Shown here: in pieces, positions 8,633 through 17,781 of the stretch | How the letters are laid out: each line of letters opens with the position of its first letter | Numbering within the stretch: the stretch's first letter is position 1 | Source: Rhodoferax sp. | Lineage (GTDB): Bacteria > Pseudomonadota > Gammaproteobacteria > Burkholderiales > Burkholderiaceae_C | DNA length: 32,178 bases | Direction: 5' to 3' | Assembly: GCA_018061265.1 (NCBI GenBank) | Contig: JAGOUM010000037.1 | Span: forward strand, 1 to 32,178 | Translations under genes and position numbers: made by a program | The notes under the pieces: generated by a model | Database searches by the model: none | What the model saw: the letters and a program-made list of their open reading frames with translations, nothing else | Told to the model about the DNA's origin: nothing

Positions 8633-10495
8633 CTATTTGAACGTGCTCAACCCTGAACGGCGTATTTGCGCCAACAAGACACCTGTCAAATGCGACAAAT
8701 CAAAAGGTTTTCCAACATGGTCGTTCATGCCGGCGGCCAGACAAGCCTGGCGATCCGAGTCCATGGCATTGGCGGTCATGGCAATGATCGGCAATGTGGT
8801 CAGACCAAGATTTTGCCGAATTGCCCGAGTTGCGGCGTAGCCGTCCATGACGGGCATTTGCAGGTCCATCAATACGGCGTCAAAGCCGTGGGGATTGTGT
8901 TTAATCGCGGCAACTCCCAGTTGCCCGTCGGCCGCCAGCTCAACGACGGCACCCTCGGACACCAGCAACTCCTGAGCGACCTGCTGATTGATGATGTTGT
9001 CTTCCACCACCAGCAGTCGAAGGCCATGCAGCGCCCGGCGCGGCTGGCTTTTTGCGCCGATTGAGATGTCGGCGTCAAGCGCCGTTTCGGTGGATATTGG
9101 CAGCGTCAACGCAAAGCAGAAAGTACTGCCCTGGCCTGGCGCGCTTACCAGCGCCAGTTCGCCACCCATCAAGGCGACCATTTGCCTGGAGATTGCCAGG
9201 CCAAGGCCACTGCCACCATATCGCCGCGTGGTGGCGGCCTCGGCTTGAGAAAACCCATCGAAGATCCGCTGCTGATTTTCTGGCGCGATGCCTATACCTG
9301 TGTCCTTCACCGCAAAATCCAGGCAGACCTCCGTCGTGGACAGCGATTTGACCGAGACCGACAGCAGTACGTGGCCGCGTTCCGTGAATTTGACAGCATT
9401 GCCCATCAAATTGATCAGGACCTGGCGCAATCGCAGGGCATCACCGATCAGGCTTGCGGGGACATTCGGGTCAATCTCAACGCGTATTTGTACCGGCTTG
9501 CCTCCAATACTGGCAGTCATGACAAGCTCAATGTCCTGAACCAAACGGTCAAGCCGGAATGGGTGCGGATCGAGTGCCATTTTCTTGGCCTCGATCTTGG
9601 AGAAATCCAGCACATCGTTGATCAGTCCCAGCAAGGACCTGGCGGCGCGCTCGGCTTTGTTGGTGTAGTCAGCCTGTTGGGCAGTGAGGTTTGTCTTCAG
9701 GGTCAAACTTAGCATTCCCATAATGGCATTCATGGGTGTGCGAATCTCATGACTCATGTTGGCGAGAAACTGTCCCTTGGCCATCGCTGCTGTCTCGGCG
9801 TGTTGACGTGCCTCCTGCGCCTGCGCCACCGAAGCAAGCAGCGCCGATTCAGACACCAGCAATGCACGAATCTTCCAGTGGGTGATGAGTCCAACCACGA
9901 TCAGCGACACCATACTACACATCAACGCAAACGCCAGCAGCCTTTCCGTTGGGTCGCCTGTCAGCCATGAAACCACGGCCGGTGCGGCCAGCGCAGCCAC
10001 CAGAAAAGCCACCATCCCGGCACGTTGCTCAGCCAGGGTAATCATGGCCACACCACAAACTGCCAACACAATACAGATCAGCAGCGCCTGCCCGGCACCG
10101 GTGGCATCGGGCATCATCAGGCATGGGCCAAGCGCCCATGCGGCGCCCGCACTGAGGGACTGAAGCACGTACCAGTTTTGCCAGGACTTGAACTGGATGC
10201 GGGTATTTGAAGCCTTTGTGTATACCCGCCACAGCCCGAAACACAGGACCACATTGATCAGAATGCTGCCGACCCAGACACTGACCATCCATTGTGGGTA
10301 GATCGACCAGCCCAGCCCGCCAAAAAGCAGCGCCGTCGACGCGGTCATGGTCATGTTGAGTGGCATGCGGGCGTACGCATCCTCAAGCAGCTTGGCCTCC
10401 ACCGCCGACTCGTCTTTCTTTGTCAGAATGACGATGGCAGTGCGCACCGTGTCTTCAAGGCGATTGAGCGGCATCGTGTTGATGGGGTGATTCAT
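8633..10495 (-). CDS. Hybrid histidine kinase with polytopic membrane N terminus and C-terminal receiver
   Basis: 620 aa. Residues about 48-205 form roughly six hydrophobic helices with short loops and no recognisable extracytoplasmic domain, a MASE-like integral sensor. A short coiled linker leads to HisKA with phospho-acceptor His249 in FLANMSHEIRTP. HATPase_c has the N box (NLMGNAVKF, about 362), G1 (DTGIGIAPE, about 398) and G2 (GGSGLGLA, about 427). The receiver domain (about 492-612) carries the acidic pair in VVEDN, phospho-acceptor Asp544 in LMDLQMPVMDG, the conserved Thr of AMTANA, and Lys in GKPF. All catalytic positions look intact. No Hpt domain or DNA-binding partner lies nearby, so the phosphorelay exit is unknown. 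It sits between a second hybrid kinase and the diguanylate cyclase. Confidence 0.92.
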   Translation of the reverse strand: MNHPINTMPLNRLEDTVRTAIVILTKKDESAVEAKLLEDAYARMPLNMTMTASTALLFGGLGWSIYPQWMVSVWVGSILINVVLCFGLWRVYTKASNTRIQFKSWQNWYVLQSLSAGAAWALGPCLMMPDATGAGQALLICIVLAVCGVAMITLAEQRAGMVAFLVAALAAPAVVSWLTGDPTERLLAFALMCSMVSLIVVGLITHWKIRALLVSESALLASVAQAQEARQHAETAAMAKGQFLANMSHEIRTPMNAIMGMLSLTLKTNLTAQQADYTNKAERAARSLLGLINDVLDFSKIEAKKMALDPHPFRLDRLVQDIELVMTASIGGKPVQIRVEIDPNVPASLIGDALRLRQVLINLMGNAVKFTERGHVLLSVSVKSLSTTEVCLDFAVKDTGIGIAPENQQRIFDGFSQAEAATTRRYGGSGLGLAISRQMVALMGGELALVSAPGQGSTFCFALTLPISTETALDADISIGAKSQPRRALHGLRLLVVEDNIINQQVAQELLVSEGAVVELAADGQLGVAAIKHNPHGFDAVLMDLQMPVMDGYAATRAIRQNLGLTTLPIIAMTANAMDSDRQACLAAGMNDHVGKPFDLSHLTGVLLAQIRRSGLSTFK

Positions 10496-10556
10496 GAACC
10501 GGAAATGATGACAAAAAACCGGTCAGGCGTGTCACAACCGTGATACCGCCAGGCGG

Positions 10557-12539
10557 TCAACTGGCAAGCCAGCGTGACAACTGTGCAATCAGACTGGGCA
10601 GTTCGATCGGTTTGGCCAGAAAATCATCCATGCCGGCTTCGGCACAACGTTGTTTGTCGTCTTCAAATGCCCCAGCCGTCAGCGCGACGATGGCGCTGCG
10701 TTTGGCACCGTGCTGTGTCTCCCACTCACGGATACAGCGCGTCGCTTGCTGGCCATCCATCACCGGCATCTGGATGTCCATCAAAATCAAATCGTAGGCG
10801 ACTCCGCCCGTCGCAGCGTCAACCGCGGCCCGCCCATCTTCGACAAAGTCGGCCTGCAAACCCTGGCTTTCCAGCAGCGCTTTGGCCACCAGGCGATTAA
10901 CCGGGTTGTCCTCGGCAACCAGGATCCGCCCCGCCAGCGCACCGGAACCGACTGGCTTAACCGGCGTCCCGACAGGCTTCTGAAAATTGGCTTGGGGCTC
11001 GGTGGCCACACGGAACCAAAATCTGGATCCAATGCCAACACTGCTTTCCAGCCCCACCTGGCCATGCATCAGTTCAGCAAGCCGTGCGACGATCGACAGC
11101 CCAAGCCCGGTGCCACCGAATTCCCGCGTGGTTGAACTGTCAGCTTGTATGAAGGGCTTGAACAGCAGCGCCTGCTTTTCAACGGCGATGCCAATGCCGC
11201 TGTCGCTGACCGAGAACTCCAACTGTGAGGTTTTCCCGTCCGGGCTGACTTCGCCCACCTCAAGTACCACCTTGCCTTGGGGTGTGAACTTGATCGCGTT
11301 GCCCAGGTAGTTCGACACCATTTGGCGCAGTCGCATAGGGTCACCCAGGTAATGGCTGCTGCGCAAGTGGCAAAAACGTGTTTCCAGCGTCAAGCCTTTG
11401 CTTCGTGCCAGGTCTTCAAATGCCAGTGTGGTATCCGCCACGAGTTGTTTCAGATCGAACACGCTGTGGTCAAGTTCCAGCCGACCTGCCTCGACTTTGC
11501 TGAGGTCCAGAATGTCGTTAAGCAGCCGTAACAGGCTTTGCCCGGAAGTCACGATTGTGCGGGCATAGTCGCGCCGCGCCTCTTCATCGACCTGTGGCAT
11601 CTGTAACATTTGCGCCATACCCAGAATGCCGTTGAGCGGCGTACGTAACTCATGGCTCATGGTGGCAAGAAAGTTGCTTTTGGCTTGTGTGGCCTCTTGT
11701 GCAGTGCTCAGGGCCTGCTCGAGTTCGACCTGATGCTGCCGACGTTCGGTGATGTTGGCGTACGCACCAACCACCCGCATCGCCTGGCCTTGGGCATCGC
11801 GTTCAGCAACCCGTCCGCGGTCCTGAACCCAGATCACGGTGCCGTCCTTTTGCACCATGCGATGTTCTGAGTGGTAGTTGGACTCCGTACCCGTCAGCAG
11901 CCTCTGAATGCGCTCCCAGACCATTTGCCGGTCTTGCGGGTGAACATGGGCCGAGAACGCCTCCACGTTGTCTGCAATCTCCCCTTCCGAGAACCCCAGC
12001 AGTCGATACCACTGATCATTGTGGGAGACCCGGCCGGTCGCGACATGCCAGTCCCAGATGCCTTCTTGGGTTGCGGCCATCACATCACGCAGTCGCCTTT
12101 CGCTCGCGGCCACTTTTTGTTGCGCCTTGACCACATCGGTGATGTCGTGGGCAATCACCAGTATCTGGTTGTTGCCATGGGGGTCCTTGAAGGGCCGCTT
12201 GATCGACTTGTAGTGTCGCCATTCATTGGTCACTGCATCGAGGCTGTCCTCGAAAACCACCTCAGTCTGGCCGCGTGCCATGATGCCAAGCACATTGTCC
12301 CGAAAGCCATCAGCTGCTTCTTTGGGTACACCAAAGTCGTCATCGTGTTTGCCGACCATGGCGTCCGGGGTGGTGCCATAGAGCCGGGCCACGGTCTGGT
12401 TGCACAAAAGGAAGTCGCCGCGTGCGTCTTTCAGCACGATGACGTCAGGGATCTCGTCAAAAACTGCCTGCAAAAGTGCCAGTTTGTGCTCAGTGCTGGA
12501 GACGGCGTTGGTTTCAGGTGGGGGCTTCGGGTCTGGCAT
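10557..12539 (-). CDS. PAS-PAS hybrid histidine kinase with C-terminal receiver
   Basis: 660 aa, soluble (no hydrophobic helix). PAS1 about 20-138, PAS2 plus PAC about 145-268, then a short coiled coil, HisKA with His296 in LATMSHELRTP, HATPase_c with N box YLGNAIKF, G1 DSGIGIAVE and G2 GGTGLGLS, and a receiver about 538-655 with Asp588 in LMDIQMPVMDG and Lys in AKPIE. The kinase and receiver residues are all present. The ATG at 12539 is preferred because CGGAGA precedes it at the right distance; the frame is open 36 codons further without such a site. It is the first of three minus-strand signalling genes and diverges from urtA. The PAS ligand is not predictable. Confidence 0.92.
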   Translation of the reverse strand: MPDPKPPPETNAVSSTEHKLALLQAVFDEIPDVIVLKDARGDFLLCNQTVARLYGTTPDAMVGKHDDDFGVPKEAADGFRDNVLGIMARGQTEVVFEDSLDAVTNEWRHYKSIKRPFKDPHGNNQILVIAHDITDVVKAQQKVAASERRLRDVMAATQEGIWDWHVATGRVSHNDQWYRLLGFSEGEIADNVEAFSAHVHPQDRQMVWERIQRLLTGTESNYHSEHRMVQKDGTVIWVQDRGRVAERDAQGQAMRVVGAYANITERRQHQVELEQALSTAQEATQAKSNFLATMSHELRTPLNGILGMAQMLQMPQVDEEARRDYARTIVTSGQSLLRLLNDILDLSKVEAGRLELDHSVFDLKQLVADTTLAFEDLARSKGLTLETRFCHLRSSHYLGDPMRLRQMVSNYLGNAIKFTPQGKVVLEVGEVSPDGKTSQLEFSVSDSGIGIAVEKQALLFKPFIQADSSTTREFGGTGLGLSIVARLAELMHGQVGLESSVGIGSRFWFRVATEPQANFQKPVGTPVKPVGSGALAGRILVAEDNPVNRLVAKALLESQGLQADFVEDGRAAVDAATGGVAYDLILMDIQMPVMDGQQATRCIREWETQHGAKRSAIVALTAGAFEDDKQRCAEAGMDDFLAKPIELPSLIAQLSRWLAS

Positions 12540-12586
12540 CGGGTTCTCCGTATCTTGATCCACATGATACTTAACAAGCTCCTCTG

Positions 12587-12602
12587 TACGCCACCTGGCG
12601 TA
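12587..12602. promoter_or_regulatory. 16-bp inverted repeat between the hybrid kinase and urtA
   Basis: TACGCCA-CC-TGGCGTA, two perfect 7-bp arms with a 2-bp spacer, lies in the 173-bp divergent region, 47 bp from the kinase start and 110 bp from urtA. It has the form of a dimer-binding operator. A sigma-54 promoter for urtA was looked for and not found with correct spacing. Which gene it serves is unknown. Confidence 0.4.
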
Positions 12603-12712
12603 TTTCACAATCGGCGCTGGGTACCTAAAGTTGCTCCATCGCTGCATTGCACTGTCTCACCAATCGGCAGACCCGCAGCGACACCGGTTTCATCAACTCT
12701 GGAGTCGTACCC

Positions 12713-13987
12713 ATGTCAACTTTGAATTCACGTCGTTTTACCCTCAAGGCCCTCACCGCTGCGGTGGCGCTTTCCACGCTGTCTGCGCTGCCGGCATTGG
12801 CCGCCGACACCATAAAGGTCGGTATCCTGCACAGCCTGTCGGGCACCATGGCCATTTCTGAAACCGTGTTGAAAGACACCGTGCTGATGGCCATTGACGA
12901 GATCAACGCCAAAGGTGGCGTTCTGGGCAAGAAACTTGAACCCGTGGTGGTGGATCCGGCCTCCAACTGGCCGCTGTTTGCCGAGAAGACCAAGCAATTG
13001 TTGGGTCAGGACAAAGTCGATGTGATCTTTGGTTGCTGGACCAGCGTGTCGCGCAAGTCGGTGCTGCCGGTGGTTGAAGAAATGAACGGTCTGCTGTTCT
13101 ACCCGGTCCAGTACGAGGGTGAAGAATTGTCCAAGAATGTGTTCTACACCGGTGCAGCCCCCAACCAGCAAGCCATTCCGGCGGTTGACTATTTGATGAG
13201 CAAGAACGGCGGCGGTGCCAAGCGCTGGGTTCTACTGGGCACTGACTATGTGTATCCCCGCACCACCAACAAGATCCTGCGCGCCTACCTTAAATCCAAG
13301 GGCGTGAAAGAAGCCGATATCGACGAAAAGTACACCCCGTTTGGCCATTCGGACTACCAGACCATCGTGGCTGACATCAAGAAGTTCAGCGCCGGTGGCA
13401 AGACTGCGGTGGTATCCACTATCAATGGCGACTCCAACGTGCCGTTCTACAAGGAGCTTGGCAATGCGGGCCTGAAAGCCAAGGACGTGCCGGTGGTTGC
13501 GTTCTCGGTGGGTGAAGAAGAGTTGCGCGGTGTTGACACCAAGCCATTGGTAGGGCACCTGGCGGCATGGAACTATTTCCAGTCGATCAAGAACCCGACC
13601 AACACCGAGTTCATCAAGAAGTGGACGGCTTATGCCAAAGCCAAGGGCATCGCCGGTCACAAAGACAAGGCTTTGACCAACGACCCGATGGAGGCCACCT
13701 ACATCGGCATCAACATGTGGAAACAAGCCGTTGAAAAAGCCAAGTCAACCAACGTGGACAAGGTGATTGCTGCCATGGCCGGCCAGACCTTCAAGGCACC
13801 TAGCGGCATTGTGAGCAAGATGGATGAGAAAAATCACCACCTGCACAAGAGCGTGTTCATCGGCGAGATCAAGGCCGACGGCCAGTTCAATGTGGTCTGG
13901 AAAACACCTGGCCCGGTGAAAGCCAAACCGTGGAGCCCGTTTATTGAAGGCAATGATAAGAAGCCTGACGAACCAGCAAAGAAGTAA
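12713..13987 (+). CDS. urtA: Urea ABC transporter, substrate-binding protein UrtA
   Basis: 424 aa. The N terminus has a signal peptide with an SRRFTLK twin-arginine-like motif and a predicted cut after PALA (near residue 28). The mature part is a type I periplasmic binding protein of the branched-chain-amino-acid/amide group: VGILHSLSGTMA, the INAKGGVLGKKLE segment, and the UrtA-type sequence VDVIFGCWTSVSRKSVLPVVEE. It captures urea (and short amides) for the UrtBC channel. The ATG at 12713 is preceded by GGAG with 8 bases between; the frame is open upstream to 12647 but that part lacks signal-peptide character. It is first in the urtABCDE operon and separated from urtB by a hairpin. Such operons are usually induced by nitrogen limitation, but no specific site is visible. 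Confidence 0.95.
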   Translation: MSTLNSRRFTLKALTAAVALSTLSALPALAADTIKVGILHSLSGTMAISETVLKDTVLMAIDEINAKGGVLGKKLEPVVVDPASNWPLFAEKTKQLLGQDKVDVIFGCWTSVSRKSVLPVVEEMNGLLFYPVQYEGEELSKNVFYTGAAPNQQAIPAVDYLMSKNGGGAKRWVLLGTDYVYPRTTNKILRAYLKSKGVKEADIDEKYTPFGHSDYQTIVADIKKFSAGGKTAVVSTINGDSNVPFYKELGNAGLKAKDVPVVAFSVGEEELRGVDTKPLVGHLAAWNYFQSIKNPTNTEFIKKWTAYAKAKGIAGHKDKALTNDPMEATYIGINMWKQAVEKAKSTNVDKVIAAMAGQTFKAPSGIVSKMDEKNHHLHKSVFIGEIKADGQFNVVWKTPGPVKAKPWSPFIEGNDKKPDEPAKK

Positions 13988-14021
13988 AACCTGACGACGT
14001 CAATATGGCGTTGTAACAGGT

Positions 14022-14065
14022 GGGGGCAGAACCGCAGCGCCACGCCGTCGCGGTTCTGACTCCCC
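14022..14065 (+). other. Large hairpin in the urtA-urtB gap
   Basis: CAGAACCGC (14027-14035) pairs with GCGGTTCTG (14050-14058), and GGGG (14022-14025) can extend against CCCC (14062-14065). No T-run follows. A hairpin just after a binding-protein gene often stabilises the upstream transcript or attenuates read-through, giving more binding protein than permease. That role is inferred here. Confidence 0.5.
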
Positions 14066-14129
14066 AATCACTTATTCCGGAAATTGCAGCGTGGACATAG
14101 TTGCTGTGTTCACTCTACAGGTTCTCATC

Positions 14130-15701
14130 ATGCTTAAGACACTTCTTGCCACAACTTTAATATTGATAGCTGGAAACGCTTATTCAATAAACGCTGAAGA
14201 GGTAAAAGGCATCACAATCGGTGAAACCGATGAACGAATTGAAGCGCTTGCCAAGGCGATGTTGTCCGCTGACGATCAGACGGCTGCATTTTTGCAGGCT
14301 CTGGCTGACGACGCGGTGAAGGTGGCAGGCGACAAGGTGCTGGTGATCAGGGACGACAAGGCGTTTGATCCTTTGACAGGCACAGAGCAGGTGCTGCCCG
14401 AAGACGCCGAGGATGTCATCAACAACAACCGCATGCGCGGCGAGATCGACTCGGCGCTGGCGGCGCTCATGTTATTTTCGACAGACGATACCGTTCGCGC
14501 CGCTGCCGTCAGGCAGCTGCAAAGCGATGCCGACGAGACCAAACTGCCGCTAATTGAAAAGGCACTGGCCATTGAGGCCAATGCTGGCATCAAAGTCCAG
14601 TTGGGCATGGTGCGCGCGGCGGCATTGCTCAACAGCACGGACAAAGTCAAACGCCTGGAGGCCGCCAAACTGTTGGCCGGCAGTGGCCAGGCCAACACCA
14701 AGACCATGCTGCTGGCGCGTATTGACCAGGAAACCGAGCCAGAGGTCAAGGCGGCGCTGGGTGCCGCACTGAGGCAGGTGGAGTCTGCCCTGGCTTGGGG
14801 CGACAACCTGGGCGCGGTATTCAGTGGGGTTAGCCTGGGCTCCATTCTGCTTCTGGTGGCGCTGGGCTTGGCGATCACCTATGGACTGATGGGAGTCATC
14901 AACATGGCGCACGGGGAACTGATGATGATTGGTGCCTATGCCACGTACGTGGTGCAGGGTCTGTTCCGCAGCTATCTGCCCGGCGCATTTGACTGGTACT
15001 TGCTGGCGGCAGTACCCATGTCGTTTTTTGCGGCTGCGTTGATGGGTGCTGCGCTGGAACGCACTGTGATCCGCTTTTTGTATGGGCGTCCGCTGGAAAC
15101 ACTGCTGGCCACTTGGGGCATCAGCCTGATGCTGATGCAGCTGGTGCGCAGTGTGTTTGGTGCGCAGAACGTGGGTGTGGAAAACCCCTCGTGGATGAGT
15201 GGCGGCGTGCAGGTGTTAGGCAATTTATCGTTGCCGTACAACCGTCTGGTCATCATCGGTTTTGCCGTATTTGTGTTGGGCAGTGTGGCATGGATGATTG
15301 GCAAAACACGCCTGGGTCTGTTTGTACGTGGTGTCACGCAAAACCGACCGATCGCCGCCTGTATGGGCGTCAATACCGCGCGTATTGATACCTATGCGTT
15401 TGCACTGGGTTCAGGCATTGCCGGATTGGCGGGATGTGCGTTGAGCCAGGTCGGCAATGTCGGGCCGGATCTGGGGCAAGGCTATATCGTCGATGCGTTC
15501 ATGGTGGTGGTGGTGGGTGGCGTTGGTCAGCTGGCAGGTACGGTCTACGCCGCGCTGGGCCTGGGCCTGCTGAACAAGTTTCTGGAAGGTTGGGCTGGTG
15601 CGGTGCTGGCCAAGATTGCTGTGCTGGTGGTGATCATCATATTTATACAAAAGCGACCCCAGGGCATCTTTGCCATGAAGGGCCGTTCGGCGGAGGCGTG
15701 A
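14130..15701 (+). CDS. urtB: Urea ABC transporter, permease UrtB
   Basis: 523 aa. A signal-peptide-like start (MLKTLLATTLILIAGNAYS) is followed by a soluble, alpha-helical, Ala/Leu-rich repeat region to about residue 225, then a LivH-type permease with about eight hydrophobic helices. The permease begins near NLGAVFSGVSLGSI and contains GVINMAHGELMMIGAY, the hallmark of this permease family. The long N-terminal extension is normal for proteobacterial UrtB and probably lies outside the membrane; its role is not known. The ATG at 14130 fits the signal peptide; an upstream GTG at 14091 in frame would bury it. It overlaps the urtC start region (TGATG). The first 30 codons are more AT-rich than the rest, which may ease translation initiation. 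Confidence 0.93.
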   Translation: MLKTLLATTLILIAGNAYSINAEEVKGITIGETDERIEALAKAMLSADDQTAAFLQALADDAVKVAGDKVLVIRDDKAFDPLTGTEQVLPEDAEDVINNNRMRGEIDSALAALMLFSTDDTVRAAAVRQLQSDADETKLPLIEKALAIEANAGIKVQLGMVRAAALLNSTDKVKRLEAAKLLAGSGQANTKTMLLARIDQETEPEVKAALGAALRQVESALAWGDNLGAVFSGVSLGSILLLVALGLAITYGLMGVINMAHGELMMIGAYATYVVQGLFRSYLPGAFDWYLLAAVPMSFFAAALMGAALERTVIRFLYGRPLETLLATWGISLMLMQLVRSVFGAQNVGVENPSWMSGGVQVLGNLSLPYNRLVIIGFAVFVLGSVAWMIGKTRLGLFVRGVTQNRPIAACMGVNTARIDTYAFALGSGIAGLAGCALSQVGNVGPDLGQGYIVDAFMVVVVGGVGQLAGTVYAALGLGLLNKFLEGWAGAVLAKIAVLVVIIIFIQKRPQGIFAMKGRSAEA

Positions 15702-15703
15702 TG

Positions 15704-16819
15704 ATGAATACATCTTCAAGAACGGTGGCCTTACCTCAACCCGCAAGCCTGCTGAGTCGCACAGGGTGGGCGGCGTTCCTGGTGGCGCTGATTCTGGTTT
15801 GTGCCATCGCCCCGGTGCTGAACCTGCTGGTACCCCAGAGTAGCGTCTTTCATTTGAGTGACTATGGTGTGGGCTTGGTCGGACGCATCATGTGTTACGC
15901 CATTTGTGCCTTGGCCATGGACTTGATCTGGGGTTTTACCGGCATTCTGAGTCTCGGTCACGGGTTGTTCTTTGCTCTGGGTGGGTATGCCATGGGCATG
16001 TACCTGATGCGCCAGATCGGACTGGAGGGCAATTACAAAAGCTATCTGCCTGATTTCATGGTGTTTCTGGACTGGAAAGAGTTGCCCTGGCATTGGACTT
16101 TTTCTGACAGCTTTGCTGCCACCCTGTTCTTGATCGTCGCGGTGCCGGGGCTGGTGGCATTTGTGTTCGGCTATTTTGCATTTCGTTCCCGAATCAAGGG
16201 TGTGTATTTCTCGATCATCACCCAGGCCATGACTTTTGCGGCGATGTTGCTGTTCTTTCGCAATGAAACCGGGTTTGGCGGCAATAACGGGTTTACCGAC
16301 TTCAAGCGGATCCTGGAGATTCCGATTGCCACGCCGGCGATGCGCATGACGCTGTTTGTGCTGACGGGTGTGATTCTGCTGGGCTTTTTTCTCATGGCGC
16401 GCTGGTTGGTCAACAGCAAGTTTGGGCGCGTGTTGCAGGCCGTGCGTGATGCCGAATCCCGGGTGATGTTCAGTGGCTACAACCCGCTGGGTTACAAACT
16501 GACCATCTGGACCATCTCGGCCATGATGTGTGGCGTGGCTGGTGCGCTGTATGTGCCGCAAGTGGGCATCATCAACCCCAGTGAAATGAGCCCGGCCAAT
16601 TCGATCGAAATTGCCATTTGGGCGGCTGTGGGCGGGCGCGCGACCTTGATCGGGCCGATCCTGGGCGCGTTCATCGTCAGTGGTGCAAAAAGCTGGTTGA
16701 CAGTGGCCTATCCTGAGTTCTGGCTGTATTTTCTGGGAGCCCTGTTCATTGGGGTGACCCTGTTTTTGCCTGACGGTGTGGTGGGCCTGGTCAAGAAGTT
16801 CAAAGGGGCCGAGAAATGA
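15704..16819 (+). CDS. urtC: Urea ABC transporter, permease UrtC
   Basis: 371 aa LivM-type permease with about nine hydrophobic helices. Family segments include the LDLIWGFTGILSLGHGLFFALGGYA-type loop near residues 70-95 (here beginning AMDLIWG), RSRIKGVYFSIITQA, and the coupling-helix sequence FGRVLQAVRDAESR near 250. It forms the channel with UrtB. GGAGG at 15692-15696 stands 7 bases before this ATG; another ATG directly upstream at 15701 overlaps the urtB stop and is a possible alternative. The 3' end overlaps urtD by four bases (ATGA), implying translational coupling. Nothing looks damaged. Confidence 0.93.
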   Translation: MNTSSRTVALPQPASLLSRTGWAAFLVALILVCAIAPVLNLLVPQSSVFHLSDYGVGLVGRIMCYAICALAMDLIWGFTGILSLGHGLFFALGGYAMGMYLMRQIGLEGNYKSYLPDFMVFLDWKELPWHWTFSDSFAATLFLIVAVPGLVAFVFGYFAFRSRIKGVYFSIITQAMTFAAMLLFFRNETGFGGNNGFTDFKRILEIPIATPAMRMTLFVLTGVILLGFFLMARWLVNSKFGRVLQAVRDAESRVMFSGYNPLGYKLTIWTISAMMCGVAGALYVPQVGIINPSEMSPANSIEIAIWAAVGGRATLIGPILGAFIVSGAKSWLTVAYPEFWLYFLGALFIGVTLFLPDGVVGLVKKFKGAEK

Positions 16820-17697
16820 CCCCCGATCTCATGGAGGAAGGTGCGCGCCGCACCGAGGCACACCGGGTTGCGCTGGCAGAGCGAGGCAACAACACTGAAT
16901 CAGGGGGGCGTGCAGCCGGGTTCTCCCGTCTGGCGGTCCCGGGTGAGGTCGACATCACCCACGGCCGAATCTTGTACCTGGAAGATGTGAGCGTGAGTTT
17001 TGATGGTTTCAAAGCGATCAACAAACTCAGTCTGGACATCGCGCCGGGAGAATTGCGTTGCATCATTGGCCCCAATGGCGCGGGCAAGACCACGATGATG
17101 GACATCATCACCGGCAAGACCCGACCGGACGAGGGCCGGGTCTTTTTTGGCAGCACGATTGACCTGCTGCGCTACAAGGAAGCCGAAATTGCACAAATGG
17201 GTATTGGCCGCAAGTTTCAGAAGCCGACGGTGTTTGAGCAACTCACGGTGTTTGAAAACCTTGAGCTGGCGCTAAAGACCAACAAGGCGGTGGGTGCGTC
17301 CATGGTGTTCAGACTTGACTCGGCGCAAAGCGACCGGCTGGCGTCGGTGTTGCACACCATTCACCTCGCCGATAGCGTTTCGCGCAGGGCCGGATTTCTG
17401 AGTCATGGGCAAAAACAATGGCTCGAAATAGGCATGTTGCTGATGCAAGACCCCAAACTGCTGCTGCTCGATGAACCGGTAGCGGGCATGACCGATGAAG
17501 AAACCGAGCGTACGGCCGAGCTATTTTTGTCGTTGAAAGGACAGCATTCCTTGATGGTGGTGGAGCACGACATGAGTTTTATCAACACCATTTCGGATAT
17601 TGTCACGGTACTGTGTGATGGCTCGGTGCTGGCACAGGGGTCGCTGACACAAGTGCAGGCAGACGAGCGGGTGATTGAGGTGTACCTTGGAAGGTGA
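16816..17697 (+). CDS. urtD: Urea ABC transporter, ATP-binding protein UrtD
   Basis: 293 aa. After an unstructured N-terminal extension of about 50 residues, the ABC domain has Walker A GPNGAGKTT (near residue 86), the Q-loop in RKFQKPTVFEQL, an atypical signature LSHGQKQWLEIGMLL instead of LSGGQ, Walker B LLLLDEPVAGM, and the H-loop in VVEHDMSF. The LSHGQKQWLEIG version is characteristic of UrtD. It is a cytoplasmic ATPase that pairs with UrtE to energise urea uptake. It overlaps the end of urtC by four bases, and 84 bp separate it from urtE, the widest gap in the operon after urtA-urtB. Confidence 0.95.
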   Translation: MTPDLMEEGARRTEAHRVALAERGNNTESGGRAAGFSRLAVPGEVDITHGRILYLEDVSVSFDGFKAINKLSLDIAPGELRCIIGPNGAGKTTMMDIITGKTRPDEGRVFFGSTIDLLRYKEAEIAQMGIGRKFQKPTVFEQLTVFENLELALKTNKAVGASMVFRLDSAQSDRLASVLHTIHLADSVSRRAGFLSHGQKQWLEIGMLLMQDPKLLLLDEPVAGMTDEETERTAELFLSLKGQHSLMVVEHDMSFINTISDIVTVLCDGSVLAQGSLTQVQADERVIEVYLGR

Positions 17698-17781
17698 TCA
17701 CGAACCAGCCAGCGCGATCGGCCGTCATGGTCCGTTTGGCAGTTGGAAAAGAGCCAGAAAAGTGCGTAAAGAGGATCAAGC

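Noticed and set aside
12605-12650. A sigma-54 promoter ahead of urtA (TGGGTACC...TTGCT)
   Set aside because: The GG and GC elements are 11 or 12 bases apart instead of 10, and the TGGCAC box is poor.
11871-12725. A 284-codon plus-strand open frame
   Set aside because: It is a mirror of the PAS-PAS hybrid kinase gene, with no recognisable domain; the minus-strand protein has intact motifs throughout.
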